DNA from: Halomicrobium sp. LC1Hm
Lineage (GTDB): Archaea > Halobacteriota > Halobacteria > Halobacteriales > Haloarculaceae
NCBI RefSeq assembly: GCF_009617995.1
Contig: NZ_CP044129.1
Coordinates: 1,984,001 to 2,048,000, forward strand
DNA length: 64,000 nt
Direction: 5' to 3'
Shown: positions 15,403-23,642 of the stretch, piece after piece
Numbering within the stretch: position 1 is the first letter of the stretch
How the letters are laid out: each line of letters starts with the position of its first letter
Notes under the pieces: generated by a model
What the model was told of the DNA's origin: nothing
Databases searched by the model: none
The model's input: the letters and a program-made list of their open reading frames with translations, nothing else
Translations under genes and position numbers: made by a program

Positions 15403-16581
15403 ATGCTCTCTGTGGCGCTGGCGGGCAAGCCAAACGCCGGCAAGTCTACGTTCTACACCGCCGCGACCGAATCGGAGGTCGACGTGGGGAACTACCCGTT
15501 CACGACCATCGACGCCAACCGCGGCGTCAGCTACGTCCGCACCGACTGTCCCTGTCTCGACCGGGAGGAGCGCTGTGGCGACGAACACTGTCGGGACGGC
15601 AAGCGCTACGTCCCGGTCGAACTGCTCGACGTGGCCGGCCTCGTCCCCGGTGCCCACGAGGGGCGCGGACTGGGCAATCAGTTCCTCGACGAGTTGACCA
15701 ACGCCGACGTGATCCTCAACGTCGTCGACGCCTCCGGGGGGACCAACGAGGAGGGCGAACCCGTCGAGATCGGCGACCATGACCCCGTCGAAGACGTGGA
15801 CTTCGTCGAGACGGAACTGGACCTCTGGCTGGCCAGCATCGTCGACCGCAACTGGGAGGCCGTCGAGCGGGCCTCCCGTTCGCCGGAGTTCGACCTCGAC
15901 GAGGAGCTGACCGACATGCTCACCGGCGTCGGAGCGACGCCGAAAGACGTGGCGACGGTGCTGCGAGAGATGAGCTATCCCGAGGACCCGATCGCCTGGA
16001 CCGACGACCACCGCGAGACGCTGGCCCGAGAGATCCGCCTGCGGACCAAGCCCATCGTCGTCGTCGCCAACAAGGCCGACATCGCACCCCCGGAGAACGT
16101 CGAACGGCTCCGTGAAGCCGCCGAGGTGGTGGTCCCGGCGACCGCCGACGGCGAACTCGGCCTGCGCCGGGCCGCGGACGCGGGCGTCGTCGACTACGAT
16201 CCCGGCGACGACGACTTTCAGATCCTCGGTGACGTGAGCGACGACCAGCGCGAGGGGCTCGAACAGATCCGCGACGTGATGGACGAGTGGGACGGGACCG
16301 GCGTCCAGCAGGCCCTCGACCGCGCCGTCTACGACCTCCTGGACATGCTGACGGCCTACCCGGTCCAGAGCGAGAGCAAGTGGACCGACGGCCAGGGCAA
16401 CGTCCTCCCGGACGCCTTCCTGCTCCCCGACGGCTCGACGCCGAAGGATCTCGCCTACGCCGTCCACTCGGACATCGGCGAGGGGTACCTCCACGCCGTC
16501 GACGCCCGCGAGGACCGGCGGATCAGCGACGATCACGAGCTCTCTGAGGGCGACGTCATCAAGATCGTCAGCTCGAACTAG
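15403..16581 (+). CDS. ychF: YchF/Obg-like redox-regulated P-loop ATPase
   Basis: A 392-residue cytosolic P-loop protein of the archaeal YchF branch, ribosome-associated in other organisms. P-loop GKPNAGKST is at residues 8-16. A cysteine-rich insertion follows switch I (TDCPCLDREERCGDEHC), which may bind zinc and is usual for the archaeal form. VANKAD supplies the specificity strand, and a TGS domain ends the protein. An unusually clear Shine-Dalgarno (AGGAGGTG, 15393-15400) fixes the ATG at 15403 rather than upstream starts. The 5' third of this gene has a stray copy at 12542-12618. Confidence 0.93.
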   Translation: MLSVALAGKPNAGKSTFYTAATESEVDVGNYPFTTIDANRGVSYVRTDCPCLDREERCGDEHCRDGKRYVPVELLDVAGLVPGAHEGRGLGNQFLDELTNADVILNVVDASGGTNEEGEPVEIGDHDPVEDVDFVETELDLWLASIVDRNWEAVERASRSPEFDLDEELTDMLTGVGATPKDVATVLREMSYPEDPIAWTDDHRETLAREIRLRTKPIVVVANKADIAPPENVERLREAAEVVVPATADGELGLRRAADAGVVDYDPGDDDFQILGDVSDDQREGLEQIRDVMDEWDGTGVQQALDRAVYDLLDMLTAYPVQSESKWTDGQGNVLPDAFLLPDGSTPKDLAYAVHSDIGEGYLHAVDAREDRRISDDHELSEGDVIKIVSSN

Positions 16582-16603
16582 GTCGTCGTCCTCGGGAACC
16601 GTT

Positions 16604-17455
16604 CTACAGCGGTCCCAGCCACACCGCGGCCACGAGCACCGCGAGGAAGACGTACGAACCGCGGATCAAGAGCTTCGTCGCGAGTTCCGGCCCGGCGTCG
16701 CGCGCGAGGAGCGCGACCCCGAGGAAGGCGACTGCCGCGAGCCCACCGCTGGGCGGGATGCCCGGCAGCGTCAGCGCCGCGACGACCACGGCGGCCATGC
16801 CGGTGAGCATCAGCCCGTACGCGACGCGGCGTGCGCGGGCAGGGCCGAGGACGACCGCGACGGTCCGCTTGCCGATCGACCGGTCGTAGTCGTAGTCGGT
16901 CGCGTCGTCGATCACTTTGATCCCCGAGAGGACGACGAGGAAGACGGCAGCCAGCGCGAGCATCGTCGCCGTCAGGGTCGTCGTCTGGACGTAGTAGCCG
17001 CCCAGCAGTGCCAGCGCGATCCCGGTGGGGTAGCCGGCCGTCGCCGTCAGCGGGTGCATGTCCAGCTGGGGCGCGTGGTGGAACCCGATCAGCCAGCCCG
17101 GCAGCGTCAGCAGCGCGGCCGGGAGGTTCACGAGGACCGCAAGCGCGACCGTCGCCGCCAGGAACCCCGCCGTCGACAGCGCCAGCGCGACCCGACAGCC
17201 ACGTTCCGTGAGCGGGTGTGCCTCGTCCTCGCCGCGCCCGTAGAAGTCGACGTAGCCGTCCTTGACGTGGGCCGTGTACAGCCCACAGAACACCGCGACG
17301 GCGTGCAGCGCGGCCAGTCGAACCGAGAACGACGACCCGTACAGCCCCCCGAACAGCGACGCTGCGACCGGCGGGAGCATGAACACGGGGTGGATCTGAG
17401 AGGCGAGTGCGCGAACCGCGGGAACCGGCCCCCGTCCCTCGGTGGCGAGTGGCAT
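16604..17455 (-). CDS. UbiA family prenyltransferase
   Basis: A 283-residue membrane protein with eight or nine helices. The two aspartate-rich metal/diphosphate sites appear as KDGYVDFYGRGEDE and IKVIDDATDYDYDRSIGKRT. I chose ATG 17455 rather than an upstream TTG because the extra nine residues carry no family signal. The first Asp motif departs from the usual NDxxDxxxD, so the acceptor is uncertain (quinone, lipid or other). It is convergent with ychF, 22 bases apart. Confidence 0.85.
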   Translation of the reverse strand: MPLATEGRGPVPAVRALASQIHPVFMLPPVAASLFGGLYGSSFSVRLAALHAVAVFCGLYTAHVKDGYVDFYGRGEDEAHPLTERGCRVALALSTAGFLAATVALAVLVNLPAALLTLPGWLIGFHHAPQLDMHPLTATAGYPTGIALALLGGYYVQTTTLTATMLALAAVFLVVLSGIKVIDDATDYDYDRSIGKRTVAVVLGPARARRVAYGLMLTGMAAVVVAALTLPGIPPSGGLAAVAFLGVALLARDAGPELATKLLIRGSYVFLAVLVAAVWLGPL

Positions 17456-17524
17456 ACGCGACACGTCGAACCGAACTGACAAAAAGTCGAGCCCCGGCGG
17501 TCGAACGGAACGCCGGAGTCCGTG

Positions 17525-17896
17525 CTACGCCCAGTTGCCGCGGTCGAGGACGAACCCGGAGACGTGCGAGGCCAGTTCTCGGGCCGCCCGCTCGCTGTGG
17601 GCGTGCAGTTCGCCCGAGACGTGGCCGGCCTCGCCGCCCACGCCCTCCGCCTCGGAGATCGGGTCGGTCCCCGTCGGGTAGCCCCGGCGCGAGCGGACGC
17701 GATCCCGGAGCGACTGGACGACGCCGCTGGAGAGGCGAGCGTCGAGGTGCTGGAGATCGTACTTGACGATGTACCCGCGGTCGGCGTCCCGGACGGCGAG
17801 CACCGGCTCGCCACGGTCGCGACAGCGGTCCCAGATCGCGCGCTGCTCGTCGCGGCTCTCGTAGACCGGCACGTTCGACGATGCCAGGTGATCCAT
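17525..17896 (-). CDS. Conserved haloarchaeal protein of unknown function
   Basis: A 123-residue soluble protein. It opens with a segment (NVPVYESRDEQRAIWDRCRD) that resembles a small alpha/beta fold, then RSRRGYPTG and a histidine-containing helix (GELHAHSERAARELASHVSG). No signal peptide or membrane segment. Coding bias and the clean ATG at 17896 support a real gene. I do not recognise the family. Confidence 0.65.
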   Translation of the reverse strand: MDHLASSNVPVYESRDEQRAIWDRCRDRGEPVLAVRDADRGYIVKYDLQHLDARLSSGVVQSLRDRVRSRRGYPTGTDPISEAEGVGGEAGHVSGELHAHSERAARELASHVSGFVLDRGNWA

Positions 17897-17936
17897 ACGT
17901 CTCTCGTAAGGGCCGGAACGATAATGTGGCTGTCGG

Positions 17937-18233
17937 CTACTGGACGGTGACGTAGCTCAGGACGGCGATCGCGACGAACTGCAGGCTCCGGAGGACGAGG
18001 ACGGCCTGCTGGACGTGTGGATCTCCGGCGTAGAGACTCGACATCGAGAAGAAGAAGTAGACCGCGACGGCGTTCTCCGCGAGCATCGCGACGGCGAAGA
18101 CGACCAGTCCGCCCACGAGGTTCGTCCGGAACGTCGAGTAGTTGCGGATCCAGATCCCGATCAGTGGCAACAGGATGAGCACGTTCAGCGCCGCCAGCGC
18201 CGAGGCAGCCTTGATGAGTGGTCCCATCGCCAT
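17937..18233 (-). CDS. Small four-helix membrane protein coupled to a wHTH regulator
   Basis: A 98-residue protein with three or four hydrophobic helices and little else. Its ATG overlaps the stop of the upstream regulator gene by one base (TGATG), so the two are translationally coupled. Haloarchaea have many such regulator/membrane pairs; the membrane partner may sense or buffer a signal for the regulator (inference). Confidence 0.75.
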   Translation of the reverse strand: MAMGPLIKAASALAALNVLILLPLIGIWIRNYSTFRTNLVGGLVVFAVAMLAENAVAVYFFFSMSSLYAGDPHVQQAVLVLRSLQFVAIAVLSYVTVQ

Positions 18234-18508
18234 CAGTCGATCCGCTCCATGATCTCTTCGAACGTCTCCCGGTTCCGCTCGAACCGATCTGTCAGGAAGT
18301 ACAGTTTCGCGTAGTCGGTGTCGCCGGGTTCGACGACATCGTGTTCGATCAACTGGTCCATGTGGTGTCGGATCGTCTTGTAGCCCACGTCGAGTTCCTC
18401 CGCGAGTTCGTTTGCGTTCATCGGTCTGTCAGAGAGCGCGTCGATGATTCGAGCGCGATTTTCCCCACCTCGTGTCGCAGTCAGTAGATACCAGAGGGCC
18501 TTCTCCAT
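18233..18508 (-). CDS. ArsR-like winged-helix regulator
   Basis: A 91-residue DNA-binding protein with a compact winged helix: ARIIDALSDRPMNANELAEE forms the first helices and LDVGYKTIRHHMDQLIEHDV the recognition helix and wing. The C-terminal helix (RFERNRETFEEIMERID) probably dimerises. No metal-binding cysteines are present. It precedes and is coupled to a small membrane protein. Confidence 0.82.
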   Translation of the reverse strand: MEKALWYLLTATRGGENRARIIDALSDRPMNANELAEELDVGYKTIRHHMDQLIEHDVVEPGDTDYAKLYFLTDRFERNRETFEEIMERID

Positions 18509-18813
18509 CGCACCATCTTGAAATAACTCCAGCGGCGTCGATTATAGTCCTGTCCATCGCGTCGGCTCGGTGTCATACTGCCGGCTGTAACTTCCTGAAG
18601 ATCTTCGCCACCCCGGGGTGGCGAAATCGGTCACAGATGTACAGCCGGTAGTATCAATGACGGGGCAGGCACACAAAACGGTTGTTCGAAGGCCGTCCCG
18701 AAAGTGGGTCGAATGCGACCCACATCGCGGACCGCCCAGACATCGGTGCGACGCCGTCGGTCTGATCCGGCTACCGACGCGTCGCCTCCTCGGGACCGAC
18801 TGTCGTCGGTGTC
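18509..18813. other. Intergenic region with palindromic element copy B
   Basis: This 305-base gap contains the second 80-base palindromic element (18575-18654) and a perfect 8-base-pair hairpin (GTGGGTCG, AATG loop, CGACCCAC; 18704-18723) between the regulator promoter and the 3' end of the spondin-domain gene. I see no gene in it. Confidence 0.75.
18575..18654. mobile_element. 80-base palindromic (MITE-like) element, copy B
   Basis: The same length, ends and 22-base central palindrome (18604-18625) as copy A, with about four substitutions. It lies upstream of the wHTH regulator gene. Outside the element the flanks of A and B are unrelated, which marks the boundaries. Confidence 0.75.
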
Positions 18814-19605
18814 TTATCGGGGCTGGACGAGCACGCGAAGCACGTCGCTGGTGTCGGGATAGTCGTAGCCGTTGATCGTCTCGACCGGTGCGACGGTGCC
18901 ACGCTCGACCAGGCCGACACCGGCTCCCCGCTGGCGCTGGACCTGGTTCTCGCCGACGCCGGGCTCCTCGTTGATCTCGGTCCCCGCGTCCCAGAGATCG
19001 ACGTGGTCGGTCACGTCGCCCTGGGTCGACTGTTCGTCCGAACTGAGTGGGATCCCCGTCGCGCCCCCCAGCGCGTAGAAGAGGTCGTTGGACGGGACGA
19101 ACATCGTCACCATCGAGAGAGACAGATCGTCGGTCTCCAGTCGTTCGGTCTCGAAGTCGTAGGAGTGGGTGGGCAGTAGCGGACCGGGTTCGTCGCTACC
19201 GGCCGGAACTGCCTGGACACCGGCGTCGTGGACCGCCTCCCGCTCGCCGAGCGACGCGACGAGAGACGCGGGCGAGCCGTCTTCGGCGACGCCTTCGAGC
19301 CCGTTGCCCCGCGCCGGCTCCCCGGCGGTGAAGATCGGTTCGTCGGCTTCGTGGACCGCGTAGACGACCGGCGAGAGCGGGACCGGCTGCTGGGCCGCGT
19401 CACCCTCGGCCGTCGTCTGGAGCGTCTGTCCGTCCGAGACGTTCGTGACACGAACGTTGTACCGAAGCTTCTGTGTGCTCTGTACGGTCGCCGCGACCGT
19501 CCCGGTCCCACCCAGCAGGACGGCACCGGCACCCGCAACGAAGCCGCGTCGCGATACCCGTCGACCGTGCGATTCCTCCGTCGTCGCTGTGTTGTCGTCT
19601 GTCAT
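18814..19605 (-). CDS. Spondin-domain secreted protein (Tat signal)
   Basis: A 263-residue exported protein. The twin-arginine signal SRRGFVAGAGAVLLGG (about residues 18-33) is followed by a single globular domain with features of the spondin N domain: YNVRVTNVSDG, LSPVVYAVHE, a Met-rich strand (LSLSMVTMFVPSNDLFYALG), and the DLWDAGTEINEEPG motif. In eukaryotes the domain is extracellular and calcium-linked; the microbial role is unknown. Encoded alone, with a candidate operator palindrome upstream. Confidence 0.8.
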   Translation of the reverse strand: MTDDNTATTEESHGRRVSRRGFVAGAGAVLLGGTGTVAATVQSTQKLRYNVRVTNVSDGQTLQTTAEGDAAQQPVPLSPVVYAVHEADEPIFTAGEPARGNGLEGVAEDGSPASLVASLGEREAVHDAGVQAVPAGSDEPGPLLPTHSYDFETERLETDDLSLSMVTMFVPSNDLFYALGGATGIPLSSDEQSTQGDVTDHVDLWDAGTEINEEPGVGENQVQRQRGAGVGLVERGTVAPVETINGYDYPDTSDVLRVLVQPR

Positions 19606-19614
19606 CGTCGTTCA

Positions 19615-19628
19615 GTGCCAGCTGGCAC
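19615..19628. promoter_or_regulatory. 14-base palindrome before the spondin-domain gene
   Basis: GTGCCAGCTGGCAC is a perfect palindrome 10 bases upstream of the ATG and downstream of an A+T-rich TATA-like stretch (19646-19660 on the minus strand). This position suits a repressor site. Confidence 0.45.
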
Positions 19629-19709
19629 GAGCGATCGAACGGGAGTTAGTTTAAAGAATATTTTTCTGAAACGATACGTACTGTGGGCTAACTCCGTTCC
19701 AAATTCGAC

Positions 19710-20414
19710 TCAGCTGTCGGCCACTCGGGACAGCGGACCGGCACCGTCGGCGAGAACTGCGGTCACGCGCCGGAGCGCGCTCCCGAGGACGAAGCCACAG
19801 ACCGCGATCGGGGTGCCGAAGGCGACCGCGAACAGGGCCGCGATCGCGACGGCGTCGGGGAGCGAGACGACGCTCGCGCCGTACTCGTAGGTGACGGTCG
19901 TGCCGTACCGGGCGACGCCGACGCCGAACACCGGTCCCGCGACGAGCAGGGTCGTCGGCACCAGCCCGGAGTTGACCGCCGCGCTCGCGGTAGCGAGGAC
20001 GAGCAGTGCCGCGACACCGAGGAAGACGACCAGCGCCGGCTCGGTGCCGTACCAGGTCCCGCGGACCCACGCTTCAAGCGTCGTGTACCCCATGGTCGAC
20101 CTGACCCACCACGTCGTCAGGAGTGCCAGCGGTGCCGACAGCAGTCCGGCCAGCAGCGACACCGCCACACGGCGGCCGAGCAGCGCGTCGCGAACGGGAC
20201 CGGCCAGTCCGCGCTTGACCGGACCAGAGAGGAGCGACCGGCCTTTTCGCGTGCCACTCACGAGCGTCGAGCGAGCGATCGTCCAGGTCCATCCCAGCGC
20301 CGACAGACACAGTGTGAACGCACGGCCGAACGCCGCCATCGTCCACGAGAGGGCGGTGAGGGCGATCGAGGCGACTCGATGCGACGCTGCGGGGAGGGAG
20401 CGTTCAGGGCGCAT
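19710..20414 (-). CDS. Haloarchaeal polytopic membrane protein
   Basis: A 234-residue protein with about six hydrophobic helices and Arg-rich cytosolic turns. The N-terminal 75 residues are amphipathic and positively charged. No catalytic motif is recognised. A TATA-like box (minus strand CGTCTAATATC, 20436-20446) sits about 26 bases upstream of the ATG and supports the start. Function unknown. Confidence 0.7.
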   Translation of the reverse strand: MRPERSLPAASHRVASIALTALSWTMAAFGRAFTLCLSALGWTWTIARSTLVSGTRKGRSLLSGPVKRGLAGPVRDALLGRRVAVSLLAGLLSAPLALLTTWWVRSTMGYTTLEAWVRGTWYGTEPALVVFLGVAALLVLATASAAVNSGLVPTTLLVAGPVFGVGVARYGTTVTYEYGASVVSLPDAVAIAALFAVAFGTPIAVCGFVLGSALRRVTAVLADGAGPLSRVADS

Positions 20415-20435
20415 AGCCCAACGTTCACCGGCGGT

Positions 20436-20446
20436 GATATTAGACG
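20436..20446 (-). promoter_or_regulatory. TATA-like promoter of membrane protein gene
   Basis: CGTCTAATATC on the minus strand, centred 26 bases before the ATG at 20414; spacing fits a leaderless transcript. Confidence 0.5.
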
Positions 20447-20456
20447 TTCCGGAGCG

Positions 20457-21578
20457 TCACTCGACGGCCGCGAGCGCCTCGTCCATGATCGACAGCGCCT
20501 CTTTCAGCGTCTCCACGTCGACGGGATACGAGATGCGGGCGTAGCCCGCGCCCTGAGCACCGAAGGCCTCGCCCGGGACGACGACGACACCGCGCTCGAT
20601 GCACTCGTCGACGAACCCCTCGGGCACCTTCGGCATCGCGTAGAAGGCACCTTCTGGCGTGGGACACTCCAGGCCGATCTCTTCGAGGCCGTCCAGCAAC
20701 ACGTCACGACGCCGCTCGAAGGCGGCCCGCATCTCCTCGACCACGTCCTGTGGCCCCGAGAGCGCGGCCTCCGCCGCGAACTGGGCCGGCGCGCTCGCAC
20801 AGGCCTGTGCGTACTGGTGGACCCGCAGCATGCGCTCGATGCGGTCGCTGGCACCCGTGACCCAGCCCAGCCGCCAGCCGGTCATCGAGTAGCTCTTCGA
20901 GCAGGCGTTGACGACGACGACGTTGCCCGTCTCGGTGAACTCCGCTGGCGTCCGGTGCTCGCCGTCGAAGACGATGTGTTCGTACACCTCGTCGGAGAGA
21001 CAGAGCACGTCGTGCTCGTCGGCGATGCGAGCGAACGCGCGCATGTCGTCAGGCGACTGGACCGCCCCGGTCGGGTTGGCCGGACTGTTGACGATGAAGG
21101 CGGCCGTCTCCTCGGTGATCGCCTCCTCGACGGTCGCCGGGTCGAGCGTCAGATCGTCCCGCAGCGGGACCGGCTTGGGCGTCCCGCCAGCGAGGTGGGT
21201 CAGCGCGTCGTAGGAGACGAAGCCGGGGTCCGGAAAGATCACTTCCTGGCCCGCGTCGACGTGGGCCTCAAGCGCGATGTGCAGCGCCTCGCTGCCGCCG
21301 GCCGTCGCGATCACGTCGTCGGGATCGACCGACAGATCGTTGTCTCGCGCGTGCTTGTCCGCGATCGCCTCCCGTAGCTCGCGGGTCCCCTTGTTCGACG
21401 TGTAGGCGTCTGCTTTCCCCGCCTGGATCGCCTCGACCGCAGCCTGACGGGCGTGGTCCGGCGTCGGAAAGTCCGGCTGGCCCAGCCCGAGGTTGATCGC
21501 GTCTTCGCCCGCGGCCTCGAAGACCTCGCGGATCCCCGAGATCGACACCTGCTCGACTCGACGGGAGAACTCTGTCAT
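20457..21578 (-). CDS. PLP-dependent class I/II aminotransferase
   Basis: A 373-residue fold-type I aminotransferase of the aspartate/aromatic group. The PLP lysine is Lys228 in SKSYSMTGWRLG. The substrate-carboxylate arginine lies near the C-terminus (YARISY), and the family motifs NSPANPTGAV and SDEVYEHIVFDG are intact. N-terminal GLGQPDFPTP is the usual substrate-gate segment. It probably transfers an amino group from aspartate, alanine or an aromatic amino acid to 2-oxoglutarate; the specificity cannot be read. Confidence 0.92.
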   Translation of the reverse strand: MTEFSRRVEQVSISGIREVFEAAGEDAINLGLGQPDFPTPDHARQAAVEAIQAGKADAYTSNKGTRELREAIADKHARDNDLSVDPDDVIATAGGSEALHIALEAHVDAGQEVIFPDPGFVSYDALTHLAGGTPKPVPLRDDLTLDPATVEEAITEETAAFIVNSPANPTGAVQSPDDMRAFARIADEHDVLCLSDEVYEHIVFDGEHRTPAEFTETGNVVVVNACSKSYSMTGWRLGWVTGASDRIERMLRVHQYAQACASAPAQFAAEAALSGPQDVVEEMRAAFERRRDVLLDGLEEIGLECPTPEGAFYAMPKVPEGFVDECIERGVVVVPGEAFGAQGAGYARISYPVDVETLKEALSIMDEALAAVE

Positions 21579-21664
21579 ACCCTACCGGCCGGCTTCGGGG
21601 CCGATAACTCTTGATGATCCGGCCGCTGGCGGCGACGGCGTGCGGTGGCCGCGCCCGCTCCGTA

Positions 21665-21814
21665 TCACTCGTCGGCGGCCGCCCGCAGATCGTCGATGTG
21701 GGCTTCCAGTCGACGCAGGGCCGCGTCGGCGTCGTCGTATCCTCGGTCGTAGTCGGCGTAGCAGTCGTCGGCCGCTGCCAGGAACTCGTCGACGGCGTCT
21801 TCGAGATCGCTCAT
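21665..21814 (-). CDS. Small acidic helical protein (49 residues)
   Basis: A short, strongly acidic, probably all-helical protein (LEDAVDEFLAAADDCYADYD, then ALRRLEAHIDDLRAA). I chose the ATG at 21814; the longer frame upstream overlaps the divergent phosphoesterase start and is not plausible. It is encoded in the gap between the aminotransferase and the phosphoesterase. Family unknown; the amphipathic pattern suggests a dimeric coiled coil. Confidence 0.6.
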   Translation of the reverse strand: MSDLEDAVDEFLAAADDCYADYDRGYDDADAALRRLEAHIDDLRAAADE

Positions 21815-21902
21815 ACCTCGGGTTCGTCGCCCGCGTACGGAAACCCTGCGATTTCGGAGCGACCCGTCAGGCATTTGCCCGAGCCAGCCCGAGTGAGAGG
21901 CG

Positions 21903-22580
21903 ATGGAACTCACCTACGACGACCGGGCCGTCGTCGTCGGGGAGACGCTGGTACTGGCCGACCTCCACGTCGGCAAGGGGTCCTCGAACCTGGAACTGCC
22001 GGTCGGGGACAGCACCGACACGCTGGATCGACTCGACGGGCTGCTGGCGCGCCACGAGCCCGAGACGGTCGTGATCGCTGGCGACCTGTTGCACTCGTTT
22101 ACCACGGTCCCGCGGACGGTCTCGGACACCCTGGCGGAGATCCAACAGCGCTGTCGCGCACACGACGCGCGCCCGATCGTCACGCCCGGGAACCACGACA
22201 CCATGCTCGACTCGGTGTGGGACGGGGCGACCACGCCCGAGTACGCGGTCGGCGACACCGTGATCTGTCACGGCCACGAGGCCCCCGAGACCGCCGGTGA
22301 GCGGTACATCGTCGGCCACGACCACCCGACGATCGAGATCGAGGGCCAGCGACGCCCGTGCTATCTCGTCGCCGAGGACGCCTACGAGCACGCGGACGTG
22401 GTGATGGTGCCGGCGTTCAACCGCCTGCTGGCCGGCGTGCGGGTCAACGAGATGCGCGCCGACGAGTTCATGTCGCCGCTGATCCGGTCGATCGACCAGT
22501 TCCGTCCGCTCGTCTGGGACGAGGCCGGCGACGAACGCCTCGATTTCCCCCCGCTCGGAGAGTTCCGGCAGCTGCTGTAG
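21903..22580 (+). CDS. Metallophosphoesterase
   Basis: A 225-residue calcineurin-like phosphoesterase with all five metal motifs: LADLHVGKG (in place of the usual DxH), VIAGDLLHS (GD), TPGNHD (GNHD), ICHGHE (GH) and VGHDHP (GHxH). This branch is common in archaea next to DNA-repair or helicase genes, but no such partner is adjacent here. The substrate is unknown. Confidence 0.88.
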   Translation: MELTYDDRAVVVGETLVLADLHVGKGSSNLELPVGDSTDTLDRLDGLLARHEPETVVIAGDLLHSFTTVPRTVSDTLAEIQQRCRAHDARPIVTPGNHDTMLDSVWDGATTPEYAVGDTVICHGHEAPETAGERYIVGHDHPTIEIEGQRRPCYLVAEDAYEHADVVMVPAFNRLLAGVRVNEMRADEFMSPLIRSIDQFRPLVWDEAGDERLDFPPLGEFRQLL

Positions 22581-22593
22581 CGTTCGAAGCGGC

Positions 22594-22602
22594 AGATATT
22601 TT
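22594..22602 (+). promoter_or_regulatory. TATA-like promoter of small membrane protein
   Basis: AGATATTTT is centred about 29 bases upstream of the ATG at 22627 and is the main reason to believe the small gene is expressed. Confidence 0.5.
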
Positions 22603-22626
22603 GCCCGTCACGGTGGATCGACGGAT

Positions 22627-22797
22627 ATGGTTGCGACCAACGCCGCAGTGGCACTCATCCTCACGACGATCGTCGCGCTCGCGTTGCTGACGCTGGCGAC
22701 GGTGTACTACGTGCCGAAGGTGCTGCCAGGAAACGACGAGCACGGCGAGGGAGACGACGAGGGAAATGAGCGACCGCCCGGCGGTCACGCCGCTTGA
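22627..22797 (+). CDS. 56-residue single-span membrane protein
   Basis: Too short for most gene callers. It has one strong hydrophobic segment (ALILTTIVALALLTLATVYY, residues 9-28) and a short charged tail rich in Glu, Asp and Gly. A TATA-like box at the right distance supports the start. No homology is recognised; it may be a regulatory micro-protein or an accessory subunit. Confidence 0.55.
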   Translation: MVATNAAVALILTTIVALALLTLATVYYVPKVLPGNDEHGEGDDEGNERPPGGHAA

Positions 22798-22835
22798 GCG
22801 CGTCCTCCTTTTGAGAGAGTCACCGCCGAAACGAC

Positions 22836-23561
22836 TCACTCGCCGTCGCCCAGCCACGCGTCCTCGATACGGATTGCGCCCCTGTCGCCCTCCCACTCCG
22901 TCTCGTACGAGAGCCTGATCGGACGATCCATGTGAGGGCCGTCGGTGACGAGCGTCTCGAACTCCCCGCCCTCGCCGAGGATGTGTACCCCGTACTCCTC
23001 GTTGAGCGCCGCCAGTTCGTCGAGCGCGGCCTCGTCGAGCGTCCGGCCGAGCCAGGACTCGTCCAGTCCGTAGGCGGCCACCTGGATAATCTGAATCTCG
23101 AACCCGGCCGCGAGCATGGCGTCGGCGAGTGCTCGCGGGTCCTCCTGCCAGAGCGGGGCGAACAGCTCGGCGTCGAGGCGATCACACATCGCCCGGATCC
23201 GGCTCGTCTGATACTCGCTCTCGACGGCCCCAGCGGTGACGCCGGCCACGCCGCCCGGAAGCTCCGCGTCGAGCGTCTCCAGTGCCGCCTCCAGTGGCTC
23301 CAGTTCGGCGTCGCCTTGCTGGCCCGAGTCGACGGCGCTCTCGGCCGCGAGGTCGTCGGGCTCGACGTCGACGAGTTCGATCCCGATGCTCTCGGCGGCC
23401 AGCGTCGCCAGCGAGGTCGCCGGGATGTGGTACATGTACGAGTCGTCGGACGGGTGGACGGTGACGAGTCGCTGCACGTCGCGGCCGCCCTCCAGGGCGC
23501 GGTACAGCGCCCACGCGGAGTCTTTGCCACCCGAGAACAGACTCACCCACGCGTCGGTCAT
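22836..23561 (-). CDS. Diphthine-ammonia-ligase-like ATP pyrophosphatase
   Basis: A 241-residue N-type ATP pyrophosphatase. The PP-loop SGGKDSAWAL is at residues 10-19, and the family blocks GVTAGAVESEYQTSRIRAMC, LWQEDPRALADAML and LGEGGEFETLV match the Dph6/MJ0570 group. The likely role is the last amidation step of diphthamide on translation factor aEF2. I chose the ATG at 23561. Confidence 0.85.
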   Translation of the reverse strand: MTDAWVSLFSGGKDSAWALYRALEGGRDVQRLVTVHPSDDSYMYHIPATSLATLAAESIGIELVDVEPDDLAAESAVDSGQQGDAELEPLEAALETLDAELPGGVAGVTAGAVESEYQTSRIRAMCDRLDAELFAPLWQEDPRALADAMLAAGFEIQIIQVAAYGLDESWLGRTLDEAALDELAALNEEYGVHILGEGGEFETLVTDGPHMDRPIRLSYETEWEGDRGAIRIEDAWLGDGE

Positions 23562-23642
23562 ACCCGCTCTTACCCGCGGCCGAATAAATCGATGTGGATT
23601 CCCGCAGGAACACCTTTGCCGCCGGCGTGTGAACGTCGGGAT

